Shown here: positions 5,958 to 13,599 of the stretch, one piece after another
Layout: each line of letters opens with the position of its first letter
How positions within the stretch are numbered: the stretch's first letter is position 1
From: Bacillota bacterium
Lineage (GTDB): Bacteria; Bacillota; Clostridia; Lachnospirales; Anaerotignaceae
Length of the DNA stretch: 17,897 nt
Assembly: GCA_023413275.1 (NCBI GenBank)
Contig: JAEZPX010000261.1
Span: forward strand, 1-17,897
Reading direction: 5' to 3'
Translations under genes and position numbers: made by a program
Notes under the pieces: generated by a model
What the model saw: only the letters and a program-made list of their open reading frames with translations
What the model was told of the DNA's origin: nothing
Database searches by the model: none

Positions 5958-7304
5958 TTATACCAAACCTTGAGCCATCATAGCAGCAGCAACTTTCTTG
6001 AAGCCTGCAATGTTAGCGCCTGCTACCAAGTCATAGCCTAAGCCATATTCTTCAGCTGCTTCCACAGATACAGCGTGAATGTTTTTCATGATACCTTTCA
6101 ACTTTTCATCTACTTCTTCAGCAGACCAGTTGTATCTCATGGAGTTCTGAGCCATTTCCAATGCGGAAACTGCTACACCACCAGCATTTACAGCCTTAGA
6201 AGGACCAACAACCAAGCCCTTGCTCTGGATGAATGTCAATGCTTCGTTTGTTGTAGGCATATTTGCAACTTCGATGTAGTATTTTGTGCCATTGTCAATG
6301 ATCTTCTGAGCTTCGTCCATGTTGATTTCATTCTGTGTTGCACAAGGCATGCAGATATCAACTTTAACTTCCCAAGGTTTTGTTTTAGCAACAAACTTGC
6401 AACCAAATTTGTCAGCATAATCCTGAGCACGGTCACGACCGGAAACTCTCATTTCAACTAAGAAGTCAATTTTTTCAGGTGTTACAACACCATCGGGATC
6501 ATATACATAGCCGTCAGGACCGGAAATTGTTACAACTTTACCGCCCAATTCAGCTACTTTCTGGCAAACACCCCAAGCAACGTTACCGAAACCGGAAATT
6601 GCAACAGTTTTGCCCTTCATTGTATCGCCCAAGTGAGTCAATACTTCATTTACATAGTAAGTAGCACCAAAGCCTGTAGCTTCAGGTCTAATTAAAGAAC
6701 CACCAAACTCAAGGTTCTTGCCTGTGAGAACACCGTTCTCCCAAACGCCTTTGATTCTCTTATACTGTCCGTAAAGGAAACCAATTTCTCTACCGCCAAC
6801 ACCGATATCGCCAGCAGGAACGTCAACGTCAGGTCCAATATGTCTGTAAAGTTCTGTCATGAAAGCCTGGCAGAATCTCATGATTTCCATGTCGCTCTTA
6901 CCTCTAGGATCGAAGTCGGAACCACCTTTACCGCCACCGATAGGCAAACCTGTCAAGCTGTTTTTGAAGATCTGTTCAAAACCAAGGAACTTGATGATAC
7001 CAATGTATACGGAAGGATGGAAACGAAGACCGCCCTTGTAAGGACCAATTGCACTGTTAAACTGTACTCTGAAACCACGGTTAACCTGCACTTTGCCAGC
7101 GTCATCAACCCATGTTACTCTAAAAGAAATAGCTCTTTCAGGCTCTACGATTCTTTCCAACAAACCTGTTTTTTCATATTCAGGATGTGTTTCTACTACT
7201 TTCTCAATAGAGTGAAATACTTCTTCTACTGTCTGGATGAATTCGGGCTCACCAGCATTACGTTTTTTAACCTGTTCGATTACACTTGCCATATAAGCGT
7301 TCAT
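5958..7304 (-). CDS. gdhA: Hexameric glutamate dehydrogenase
   Basis: The 448-residue enzyme interconverts glutamate and 2-oxoglutarate plus ammonia with NAD(P). Family active-site residues are all present: K90 (PYKGG), K114, K126 (GGGKGG) and catalytic D166 (PAGDIGVGG). These sit one position after the K89, K113, K125 and D165 known from the Clostridium symbiosum enzyme. The Rossmann domain starts at about 230 with GFGNVAWG, and SGPDGYVYDPDG is also very close to the C. symbiosum sequence. That enzyme is NAD-specific, so a catabolic NAD-linked role is plausible; the coenzyme cannot be fixed from sequence alone. The ATG follows AGGAGG at nine bases. It is monocistronic, with a leader of about 150 nt. 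Confidence 0.97.
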   Translation of the reverse strand: MNAYMASVIEQVKKRNAGEPEFIQTVEEVFHSIEKVVETHPEYEKTGLLERIVEPERAISFRVTWVDDAGKVQVNRGFRVQFNSAIGPYKGGLRFHPSVYIGIIKFLGFEQIFKNSLTGLPIGGGKGGSDFDPRGKSDMEIMRFCQAFMTELYRHIGPDVDVPAGDIGVGGREIGFLYGQYKRIKGVWENGVLTGKNLEFGGSLIRPEATGFGATYYVNEVLTHLGDTMKGKTVAISGFGNVAWGVCQKVAELGGKVVTISGPDGYVYDPDGVVTPEKIDFLVEMRVSGRDRAQDYADKFGCKFVAKTKPWEVKVDICMPCATQNEINMDEAQKIIDNGTKYYIEVANMPTTNEALTFIQSKGLVVGPSKAVNAGGVAVSALEMAQNSMRYNWSAEEVDEKLKGIMKNIHAVSVEAAEEYGLGYDLVAGANIAGFKKVAAAMMAQGLV

Positions 7305-7359
7305 AACTCATTGCCTCCTACATTTGTCTTTTCTTTAACTTTTTTTTAACGCTAAGACC

Positions 7360-7386
7360 TAAAAAAAATACTTCGCCGTTGAAGCA
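7360..7386 (-). promoter_or_regulatory. Terminator-like hairpin in the gdhA leader
   Basis: On the minus strand, TGCTTC-AACGGC-GAAGTA (7381-7386 with 7369-7374, one G-U pair) is followed by eight T (7361-7368). It lies between the putative gdhA promoter and start codon, the right place for a transcription attenuator. The short stem makes it weak as a terminator by itself. Confidence 0.45.
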
Positions 7387-7461
7387 TCTTTTAATAAAAA
7401 ACTTGGCAATTTCTTCTTTTATTTTAACAACAAAGCATCCATTACCTTGTTTTACGTTGAT

Positions 7462-7470
7462 ATTATAACA
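7462..7470 (-). promoter_or_regulatory. Candidate extended -10 promoter of gdhA
   Basis: On the minus strand TGTTATAAT gives a perfect TATAAT (7462-7467) with TG one base upstream. No good -35 box is visible at 16-18 bp. The start codon is about 155 bp downstream. Confidence 0.5.
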
Positions 7471-7570
7471 CACTTTTTTCTTTTGTGTAGGACTTTTTTG
7501 AAGTTTTATCTTTATTTTTACACAAATTTTATGCCCTAGAATTATGCAAAAAAACGTTTAATATTTATTT

Positions 7571-7791
7571 TGATATAATTCCCCTTTTATGACATAAAAA
7601 TACACAAAAAACATAATGTTTACACAGTATTTGTATACAGAATGTACTACGTGTGTTTTTTTAAGAAAACACCCCTTGTTTCTTACTCATATATTATCCC
7701 TGTTGTTTGAGAAGCGCTTTGTTTTTTTCTCCTCTTCTGTTATCATTTCCACAAAAAAGTGCAATTATAAGAAAAATTCTTATAATTGCAC
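7571..7791 (+). ncRNA. Possible plus-strand small RNA between gdhA and mreB
   Basis: An extended -10 sequence, TGATATAAT (7571-7579), reads rightwards into a 180-bp stretch without a convincing gene. That stretch contains a 7-bp hairpin (GTGTTTT/AAAACAC, 7653-7672). It ends at a perfect 15-bp stem followed on the plus strand by AACTTTTTATTTTTT. Promoter-like start, no ORF and a terminator are the elements of an sRNA gene of about 200 nt. No -35 box is visible, and the terminator is also needed by mreB, so this is only a candidate. Confidence 0.25.
7753..7791 (-). terminator. Terminator of mreB, bidirectional shape
   Basis: A perfect 15-bp stem, GTGCAATTATAAGAA (7759-7773) and its complement (7777-7791), closes an AAA loop. 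The minus strand ends in TTTTTTGTGG six bases beyond the mreB stop. The plus strand also has a T-rich tail (CTTTTTATTTTTT). Confidence 0.93.
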
Positions 7792-7797
7792 AACTTT

Positions 7798-8841
7798 TTA
7801 TTTTTTATTGAAAAAACCCATTTTCCCTTTGTTATCTTCGCCCATGGTATCAGCCATAAACTCAATATATCTTCCCGTACCAATGGCAACACAGCTAACT
7901 GCATCTTCAGCCACCATGGCATTTATGCCGGTTTTACTTTGAATCAGTTTATCCAACCCATATAATAAACTGCCGCCCCCGGTCATAACAATTCCACGTT
8001 CAAAAATATCGGCAGCCAATTCAGGTGGTGTGCGCTCCAAAACGCCATGCACCGCATCAGAAATTGCTAATGCAGATTCTAGAAGCGCTTCCATCATCTC
8101 ATCTGAGGTAACTGTAATATTTTTGGGCAAGCCCGTAATTAAATTTCGACCCCTTACATCCATGGTTACAGGCAAAGAACGTTCAAAGACTGTACCGATC
8201 TCAATTTTTAAATCTTCCGCTGTTCTTTCACCAATTAAAACGTTATGTTTCTTTCTCATATAACGAATAATTGCATCATCAAAGTTATCACCGGCAATCT
8301 TTAAGGAATAGCTCACAACGGCCCCTCCCAAAGAAATTACAGCAATATCTGTGGTTCCGCCACCGATATCCACCACCATGCTTCCGCAAGCTCTGGAAAT
8401 ATCAATACCAGAACCAATGGCTGCTGCAATGGGCTCTTCAATAATGTGAACCCTTCTTGCACCCGCCTGTCTCGTTGCATCCTCTACTGCACGTTTTTCT
8501 ACCTCCGTTGCACTGCTTGGTACGCACACAGCAATGGTAGGCTTCACAAAAGAACGTTTCCCTAATGCTTTCTCGATAAAATACTGTAACATTTTTTCCG
8601 TTACATCAAAATTTGATATAACGCCTTCTCTTAATGGACGAATTGCAACAATATTGCCTGGAGTTCTCCCCAGCATTCGTCTCGCTTCTTCCCCAACAGC
8701 CAAGATGCTGTTGGAATCTTTATCAATGGCAACCACTGAAGGTTCACGAATTACGATTCCCTGCCCCTTGATATAAACCAGCACACTGGCTGTGCCCAAG
8801 TCTATCCCTATGTTATCGCCAAAACTCATAAAATTGAACAT
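7798..8841 (-). CDS. mreB: Rod shape-determining actin homologue MreB/Mbl
   Basis: The 347-residue product polymerises under the membrane and guides lateral cell-wall synthesis. Actin-fold motifs are in order: phosphate-1 (GIDLGTAS, 12-19), connect-1 (IIEEPIAAAIG, about 133-143), phosphate-2 (VVDIGGGTTDIAV, 156-168) and the adenosine motif (IVMTGGGSLLYGLD) near the C-terminus. The N-terminal MFNFMSFGDN holds hydrophobic residues suited to membrane contact. The ATG at 8841 was chosen because AAAGGAG lies seven bases upstream; frames further upstream have no such site. mreC and mreD do not follow, so this may be a stand-alone MreB or an Mbl-type paralogue. It follows the S41 protease gene with its own promoter between. 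Confidence 0.96.
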   Translation of the reverse strand: MFNFMSFGDNIGIDLGTASVLVYIKGQGIVIREPSVVAIDKDSNSILAVGEEARRMLGRTPGNIVAIRPLREGVISNFDVTEKMLQYFIEKALGKRSFVKPTIAVCVPSSATEVEKRAVEDATRQAGARRVHIIEEPIAAAIGSGIDISRACGSMVVDIGGGTTDIAVISLGGAVVSYSLKIAGDNFDDAIIRYMRKKHNVLIGERTAEDLKIEIGTVFERSLPVTMDVRGRNLITGLPKNITVTSDEMMEALLESALAISDAVHGVLERTPPELAADIFERGIVMTGGGSLLYGLDKLIQSKTGINAMVAEDAVSCVAIGTGRYIEFMADTMGEDNKGKMGFFNKK

Positions 8842-8882
8842 GATGACGCTCCTTTGTCCCTTTAAACTCTCTGTATTCTTAC

Positions 8883-8911
8883 AGTATACTGGAAACATAC
8901 TGTTCTGAAAA
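8883..8911 (-). promoter_or_regulatory. Candidate mreB promoter with overlapping inverted repeat
   Basis: On the minus strand, TTTTCA (8906-8911) and TATACT (8883-8888) are 17 bp apart. A 7-bp perfect inverted repeat (ACAGTAT 8881-8887, ATACTGT 8897-8903) covers the -10 box and spacer, and could be an operator or chance. No strong terminator lies between the protease gene and this promoter, so some read-through is likely. Confidence 0.55.
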
Positions 8912-8949
8912 GATGTATTTTACAAAAAAACCATTATTTGACCTTTTCT

Positions 8950-10140
8950 CTAAATTTTCTCATCCAACACTGAAATACCCTCTTTCAGCTGAGTATCATC
9001 TGCCACAGGTATTTCTTTCGCATCTTCATAACCAGCAGGCAGTTCAACCACCTTATCCGGCGTAATTCCTGTACCGTGGATAGAGGTTCCGTTGGGCGTA
9101 AAATATTTTTGAATGGTAATGTTTAATCCTGAACCATCAGGCAAGGTGAATAATCGTTGTACTAAGCCTTTGCCAAAGGTTTGGGTTCCCACCAATGTGG
9201 CAACTCCCATATCCTTTGCTGCCCCCGCAAAAATTTCTGAGGCACTGGCACTGTTGCCATTTACCAAAACAACCATGGGAATATTTAAATATTTATCATC
9301 ACAAATAAGTTCTTCCCGCTTTCCTTCTTTATCCTCAGTATAAACCATAACGCCCTTAGGTAAAAGCTCATCCCCAATCAAATACACAGAACGAACCAAA
9401 CCCCCGGGATTATTTCTTAAATCAAGAACCAATCCCTTCATTCCTTGTGCTTGCAATTCCTTTAAAGCCGCCATAAACTGATCATAAGTGTTTTCTTTAA
9501 AACCACTGATACGAATATATCCTTTTTCTTTATCCAGCATTCTGCTTTCAACACTTTTCATGATAACGTCTTCTCGTTTTAGAGTAAACGTTTGGTTTGA
9601 ACCAGTAGATGGTCTAAAAACATCCATCTTTACTGTACTACCCACAGGGCCTCGCATCTTCTCCGCCACATCATTTAAAGTAAGGCCGGTAACATCCTGG
9701 CCATCAATCTTTTTAATAATATCTCCGGCCAAAACCCCCGCTTTTTGGGCAGGGTATCCCTCCATTAAAGAATAAACCACTACGTCTCCATCTTCCGATT
9801 GAAACACCGTTACACCAATGCCCTCAAAATGTCCACCTGTGTTTTGCAGATATTTTTCTAAATAATCTTTTGTCATATAATATGTATACCTGTCTCCAAC
9901 ACCCGCTACCAAGCCTGTAAACATGCCCTCATCCAGCATATCCTTATCCAAGTCATCCACATAATATCTATCTAAAAAATCTTCAATCACATCCATTTTC
10001 GCCGCCTTAGACATACCAATGTCAAAAGGCAGATACTGCCAAGGCACCCACTGTTGAACAAGGGCGGTTCTTCCCACCATGGAACACACTAACATCACCG
10101 CTACCGCAGCGCCAAACCCTTTCCAAAAATCCTTTTTCAT
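8950..10140 (-). CDS. Secreted S41 family carboxy-terminal processing protease (CtpA/CtpB-like)
   Basis: The 396-residue protein has an N-terminal membrane anchor (about 8-24, after MKKDFWK), so the protease should face outwards. A PDZ domain (about 105-180, with GHFEGIGVTV and AQKAGVLAGDIIKKIDG) binds substrate C-termini. The S41 catalytic core follows, with LVLDLRNNPGGL (about 237-248) and the Ser-Lys dyad: S299 in SASASE, K324 in FGKGLVQ, and supporting Q328. The 25-residue Ser-Lys distance equals that of E. coli Prc. The start overlaps the stop of the small upstream ORF as ATGA, so translation may be coupled. In other bacteria such proteases sit beside ftsEX and regulate cell-wall hydrolases; that role here is inference. 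Confidence 0.95.
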   Translation of the reverse strand: MKKDFWKGFGAAVAVMLVCSMVGRTALVQQWVPWQYLPFDIGMSKAAKMDVIEDFLDRYYVDDLDKDMLDEGMFTGLVAGVGDRYTYYMTKDYLEKYLQNTGGHFEGIGVTVFQSEDGDVVVYSLMEGYPAQKAGVLAGDIIKKIDGQDVTGLTLNDVAEKMRGPVGSTVKMDVFRPSTGSNQTFTLKREDVIMKSVESRMLDKEKGYIRISGFKENTYDQFMAALKELQAQGMKGLVLDLRNNPGGLVRSVYLIGDELLPKGVMVYTEDKEGKREELICDDKYLNIPMVVLVNGNSASASEIFAGAAKDMGVATLVGTQTFGKGLVQRLFTLPDGSGLNITIQKYFTPNGTSIHGTGITPDKVVELPAGYEDAKEIPVADDTQLKEGISVLDEKI

Positions 10141-10322
10141 TCATTCATTCGCCTCGTTTTCCTACGACTTTCTTTTATCCTATGAATTGCCTGTGAAAAA
10201 CATACCCTATGACTCTCATGAAAAAACCATCCTGCCTCGTCTTTTTTGAAAAGTTGCTCCTGCAAACGCATTGCCATCGCACTGCTCTTCTCAAAAAGCT
10301 TTTCCGCCCGGATGGTTCTCAT
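10137..10322 (-). CDS. Unidentified 61-residue basic protein between ftsX and the protease
   Basis: The ORF starts two bases after the ftsX stop and its TGA overlaps the ATG of the protease gene (ATGA), filling the gap exactly. That supports real, coupled translation. The product is basic and partly amphipathic. The first half (AEKLFEKSSAMAMRLQEQLF) could form a helix, and the C-terminus is rich in K/R (ESRRKTRRMNE). It has no signal peptide, membrane segment or known motif that I can see. Its ribosome binding site is weak (an AGG about 11 bases upstream). At this position clostridial ftsEX clusters often have a much larger M23/EnvC-type hydrolase activator. This could be an unrelated small protein, a remnant, or a chance ORF. 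Confidence 0.5.
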   Translation of the reverse strand: MRTIRAEKLFEKSSAMAMRLQEQLFKKDEAGWFFHESHRVCFSQAIHRIKESRRKTRRMNE

Positions 10323-10324
10323 TT

Positions 10325-11224
10325 TTATACCTGTAAATGCTTACGTATGGAAGTCACACTGCCAATTACACCTAAAAGAACGCCAAAGACCAACGCCACT
10401 GGGAATAACACAATAAAAATATCACCTGTAAGCAAAAATTGTATCATCTTAATTACAGGGAAATAGCTATACAGTGAGCTAATTACCTTTGCATAAATGG
10501 GCATACCAACTAGTAAAGGAATGACCGCCCCAACCAAGCCGATAATTACACCCTCAATGATAAACGGCCATCTGATAAACCAGTCAGTTGCGCCTACGTA
10601 TTTCATGATATTAATCTCAATCCTTCTGTTTACAACAGAAATTCGGATCGTATTCATAATAATCATGATAGAAATAGCACCTAAAATCAGCATGACTAAA
10701 ATACTGGCAATATTAAATACCTTGTTGGCCTTCATAATCAACTCTGTTTCCGTCTGACCATGGCGAATATTATCAATGCCATCAATGCCCTTCAGCGCCG
10801 CCAATACACTGCCCTGATTATCTATGCTGTCCAAAGTAATTTGGAATGAGTGAGATAAGGGATTGTTTGTTTCATCCAGACCTTCAAAAATATCCTCATC
10901 TGCGCCCCAATCCTTCTTTAAAGCTTCCAGAGCATCACCGGGAGAAATATATTGCACGTCCAAAACGTGGTCTATCTTTGAAATTGTTGTCTTCATTTCC
11001 TCAATTTCCTGGCTGGTAGGATTGCCACCCAGAAAAACAGAAATTCCTATAGAATCTTCCATTTGCTGTAAAATATGCTGCAAATTCGATGCAACGCAGT
11101 AGGAGAAAGACATTATAGAAATACAGGCCATTACCGCTACAATGGAAGCCACTGTCATCAGCAGGTTTTTCTTTAATCCACTAAGGCCTTCTTTAAGAAA
11201 ATATTTAATTGTACTAGGCCTCAT
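10325..11224 (-). CDS. ftsX: Cell division ABC transporter-like permease FtsX
   Basis: The 299-residue membrane subunit of the FtsEX complex transmits ATP-driven changes in FtsE to cell-wall hydrolases outside the membrane. A short cytoplasmic start and a first membrane helix (about 19-42) are followed by a large extracellular domain (about 43-160) and three more helices. The conserved FtsX segment (INIMKYVGATDWFIRWPFIIEG) lies between the second and third helices. The ATG at 11224 was chosen because AAGGTGG lies eight bases upstream; it overlaps the end of ftsE by 11 bp. A longer frame starting at 11257 lacks such a site. The overlap points to coupled translation and a fixed FtsE:FtsX ratio. 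Confidence 0.95.
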   Translation of the reverse strand: MRPSTIKYFLKEGLSGLKKNLLMTVASIVAVMACISIMSFSYCVASNLQHILQQMEDSIGISVFLGGNPTSQEIEEMKTTISKIDHVLDVQYISPGDALEALKKDWGADEDIFEGLDETNNPLSHSFQITLDSIDNQGSVLAALKGIDGIDNIRHGQTETELIMKANKVFNIASILVMLILGAISIMIIMNTIRISVVNRRIEINIMKYVGATDWFIRWPFIIEGVIIGLVGAVIPLLVGMPIYAKVISSLYSYFPVIKMIQFLLTGDIFIVLFPVALVFGVLLGVIGSVTSIRKHLQV

Positions 11225-11900
11225 CGCTATACCCACCTTTTTTAATATCTCTGACAATTTGTCCTTGTTTTAAGGTAACAACCCTCTTTTGCATATCATC
11301 CACAATATCTCTTGCGTGAGTTGCCATTACAATGGTAGTTCCCCGCTTATTAATATCGTCTAACAACTGCATTATGCCCCAAGCTGTCTCAGGATCAAGG
11401 TTACCCGTAGGTTCATCACAAATCAAAATGGGTGGATTATTTACAATCGCCCTTGCCAATGCAGTTCTTTGCTGTTCACCACCGGAAAGCTGATTGGGAT
11501 AGCTTCTTCCTTTTTTTCCAAGGCCAACCAATGCCAATACAGCAGGAACATTTCTGCGAATAATACGGCTGGGTGCCTCAATTACCCGCATGGCAAATGC
11601 AACATTTTCATACACGGTTTTATTAGGCAATAATCGGAAATCCTGAAATACTACCCCTAAATTTCGGCGAAGATAGGGAACTTGATTCCTACTCAATTCA
11701 TTTGTTTTCACACGGTTAATGGTAATATCTCCCGTTGAGGGTTCCAGTTCCTTTAAAAGCAGCTTTATTAGGGTAGATTTCCCTGAGCCGCTGGAGCCTA
11801 CAATAAATACAAAATCACCTTTTTCAATATGTAGGTTTAAATTTTCAACTCCACGGGAGCCGTTTGGATATGTTTTCGTTACGTTATTGAGCCATATCAT
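11214..11900 (-). CDS. ftsE: Cell division ATP-binding protein FtsE
   Basis: The 228-residue ABC ATPase pairs with FtsX. All nucleotide-binding elements are present: Walker A GSSGSGKST (35-43), Q-loop Q86, signature LSGGEQ (138-143), Walker B ILICDEPTGNLD (158-169) with catalytic E163, and switch H195. The FtsE-type opening (MIWLNNVTKTYPNG) and VVFQDFRLLPNKTVYENVAF distinguish it from other ABC ATPases, as does its place next to ftsX. The ATG follows AAGGAAG at eight bases. First gene of ftsE-ftsX-ORF-protease, with an extended -10 promoter upstream. Confidence 0.97.
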   Translation of the reverse strand: MIWLNNVTKTYPNGSRGVENLNLHIEKGDFVFIVGSSGSGKSTLIKLLLKELEPSTGDITINRVKTNELSRNQVPYLRRNLGVVFQDFRLLPNKTVYENVAFAMRVIEAPSRIIRRNVPAVLALVGLGKKGRSYPNQLSGGEQQRTALARAIVNNPPILICDEPTGNLDPETAWGIMQLLDDINKRGTTIVMATHARDIVDDMQKRVVTLKQGQIVRDIKKGGYSDEA

Positions 11901-11987
11901 TAACGTATCTTCCTTTCTTCCAGTTAATTTTAAAAAATATGAACAAATATTTCATATTTCGTCATTTTTCCTTACAATGCATTCTAA

Positions 11988-12016
11988 AGTATAGCATAAA
12001 ACGCCTATACGGACAA
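11988..12016 (-). promoter_or_regulatory. Promoter of the ftsEX operon
   Basis: On the minus strand, TTGTCC (12011-12016) and TATACT (11988-11993) are 17 bp apart, with TG one base before the -10 box. The leader to ftsE is about 80 nt and AT-rich, without a clear hairpin. Confidence 0.72.
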
Positions 12017-12131
12017 CCCTAAACCACCATTCGAATTCTTGGAAATTATTAAAAATTTGTTAATTAGTCGTTTCAGTCCACTGATTGCCCTGGGATTTAT
12101 AACCTGACTCCCAAATAGACAGCTTCTTCCA

Positions 12132-12182
12132 AAATAAAAAAGCAGATAGTTTCCCAAAGTCTCCAATGGAAAACTATCTGCT
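12132..12182 (-). terminator. Terminator of the CdaR-like regulator gene
   Basis: AGCAGATAGTTTCC (12141-12154) pairs with GGAAAACTATCTGCT (12168-12182) with a single bulged base. The minus strand then runs into TTTTTTATTTTGG. It is 24 bp after the regulator's stop. Confidence 0.93.
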
Positions 12183-12206
12183 CTTCATTCATAATATTGA
12201 ATTAAA

Positions 12207-13298
12207 TCAATAAACCATCTTATCCATATAAATCATATATTTGCTTACCATTAAGGTAATCTTGAAAATAATTGCATCATCGAAATTTCTTAAATCCAAC
12301 CCTGTCATCTTCTGAAGTTTATCTAATCTGTAAACCAAGGTGTTTCTATGAATATACAGCTGACGGCTTGTTTCAGATACATTCAGGTTGTTTTCAAAGA
12401 ATTTGTTCACCGTTGCCAAGGTTTCGTCATCAAAATCATCCATTGTTAAGCCATGGAGAACTTCCTTAATAAACATACGGCAAAGGGGCAAAGGCAGCTG
12501 ATAAATCAGACGGCCAATTCCAAGCTTTTCATAATTTACAATAAACTTATCAGTCTCAAATATTTTGCCTACTTCCAAAGCCATTTTGGCCTCTTTATAA
12601 GAACGAGAAACATCTTTCAGATCACCCACAATGGTACCGCTGGAAATATAAACACGGCTGTTTGTTTCGGCGTTTAAAGTTTCCTCAATGCTCTTGGCAA
12701 AGCGGTCAATATCATCAGCAGATTCCTTGTCTTTTAATTCTTTCACCAAAATAATACTGTGCTCATCCACAGCTGTCACAAAATCCTTAGTCTTTGCAGG
12801 GAAAACACTTCTCACAATCTCAACTACATTCATTTCCTTATCGATATTTGTTTCAATCAAATATACAATACGGTGAACATTGTTTTCGATATGTAGCTTT
12901 TTCGCACGGCTGTAGATATCTACCAAAAGCAGATTATCGAGCAACAAGTTCTTGATAAAATTGTCTTTATCATATCTTTCTTTGTAAGCCACCAGCAAGC
13001 TCTGAATTTGGAAGGAGGCAATTTTACCAATCTGGTAACCGGCCTCGTCCTCACCCTTTACCTGAATTACGTACTCGGGCACACCATTGTCATAGATTTT
13101 GAAATATTGATAGCCCAAAATCAACTGACTTTCTGCAGGGGAGCTAATAAAATTCTCCACAGCATCAATCTGCCGTCCAATCATGTTTTCCTCGGTTGTG
13201 GCGATTACTTTTCCTTCTTTTTCCACCACGCTTAATTCCTTACGGGTGATGTTCTTTAAACCATCAATTGTGCTTTGCAAAATCTGATTGGAAATCAT
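12207..13298 (-). CDS. CdaR/PucR-family transcriptional regulator
   Basis: The 363-residue protein has the three-part layout of CdaR-type regulators. An N-terminal putative sugar-diacid-recognition domain (about 1-130) contains the typical GKVIATTEENMIGRQID. A degenerate GGDEF-like middle domain spans about 140-255. A PucR-type C-terminal helix-turn-helix (about 295-355) contains LNVSETSRQLYIHRNTLVYR. CdaR activates sugar-diacid use in E. coli. No carbohydrate or diacid gene is near here, so the ligand and targets are unknown. The gene is monocistronic, with its own terminator. The ATG follows GGAG/GAGGG. It may act on distant genes, or on the neighbouring wall genes. Confidence 0.9.
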   Translation of the reverse strand: MISNQILQSTIDGLKNITRKELSVVEKEGKVIATTEENMIGRQIDAVENFISSPAESQLILGYQYFKIYDNGVPEYVIQVKGEDEAGYQIGKIASFQIQSLLVAYKERYDKDNFIKNLLLDNLLLVDIYSRAKKLHIENNVHRIVYLIETNIDKEMNVVEIVRSVFPAKTKDFVTAVDEHSIILVKELKDKESADDIDRFAKSIEETLNAETNSRVYISSGTIVGDLKDVSRSYKEAKMALEVGKIFETDKFIVNYEKLGIGRLIYQLPLPLCRMFIKEVLHGLTMDDFDDETLATVNKFFENNLNVSETSRQLYIHRNTLVYRLDKLQKMTGLDLRNFDDAIIFKITLMVSKYMIYMDKMVY

Positions 13299-13599
13299 TG
13301 CCCTCTCTCCTCAAATTAGTATTTTTATTTCTCTTTATCCTGAAACATCAGCCTTTGGGTAACATAAAGACTGTAAAATATGCCGAAAAGATACCATTTC
13401 ATCTATTGATAAAATAGCCTAATCCTATTTTATAACATAATCACAAAAAAATAAAGAGAAATTACAAAAAAAACATACAAAATCTCTTTGTATTTAAATT
13501 TTTCATAAAAAGAGATAGTTTTTTTTATTTAAACTGTCTGAGACGCTCAATTTTTGTACCGAAACGGATACAATAAAAACAAAAATTTACTGTAATTTT
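13299..13599. other. Intergenic region between YitT gene and CdaR-like regulator
   Basis: AT-rich spacer without a gene. It contains a possible regulator promoter (minus strand, TG-T-TATAAA at 13429-13437, no -35 box seen) and a candidate terminator for the yitT operon (13470-13524). A stem-loop TTGTACCG/CGG-A-TACAA at 13554-13573 lies just beyond the yitT stop and has no T run. Confidence 0.5.
13470..13524 (-). terminator. Candidate AT-rich terminator after the yitT operon
   Basis: ATCTCTTT (13482-13489) pairs perfectly with AAAGAGAT (13509-13516) across a 19-nt loop. On the minus strand TTTGTATGTTTTTTTT follows; on the plus strand AGTTTTTTTT follows. The long loop and low GC make it a weak candidate. 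Confidence 0.45.

Noticed and set aside
7616..7942. Plus-strand open frame running into mreB
   Set aside because: It reads through a perfect 15-bp terminator stem and antisense to mreB, with composition unlike protein.
8842..8898. Longer N-terminus for mreB
   Set aside because: The extension covers the candidate promoter and ribosome binding site and is not MreB-like.
11225..11257. Longer N-terminus for ftsX
   Set aside because: No ribosome binding site precedes it, and AAGGTGG clearly serves the ATG at 11224.
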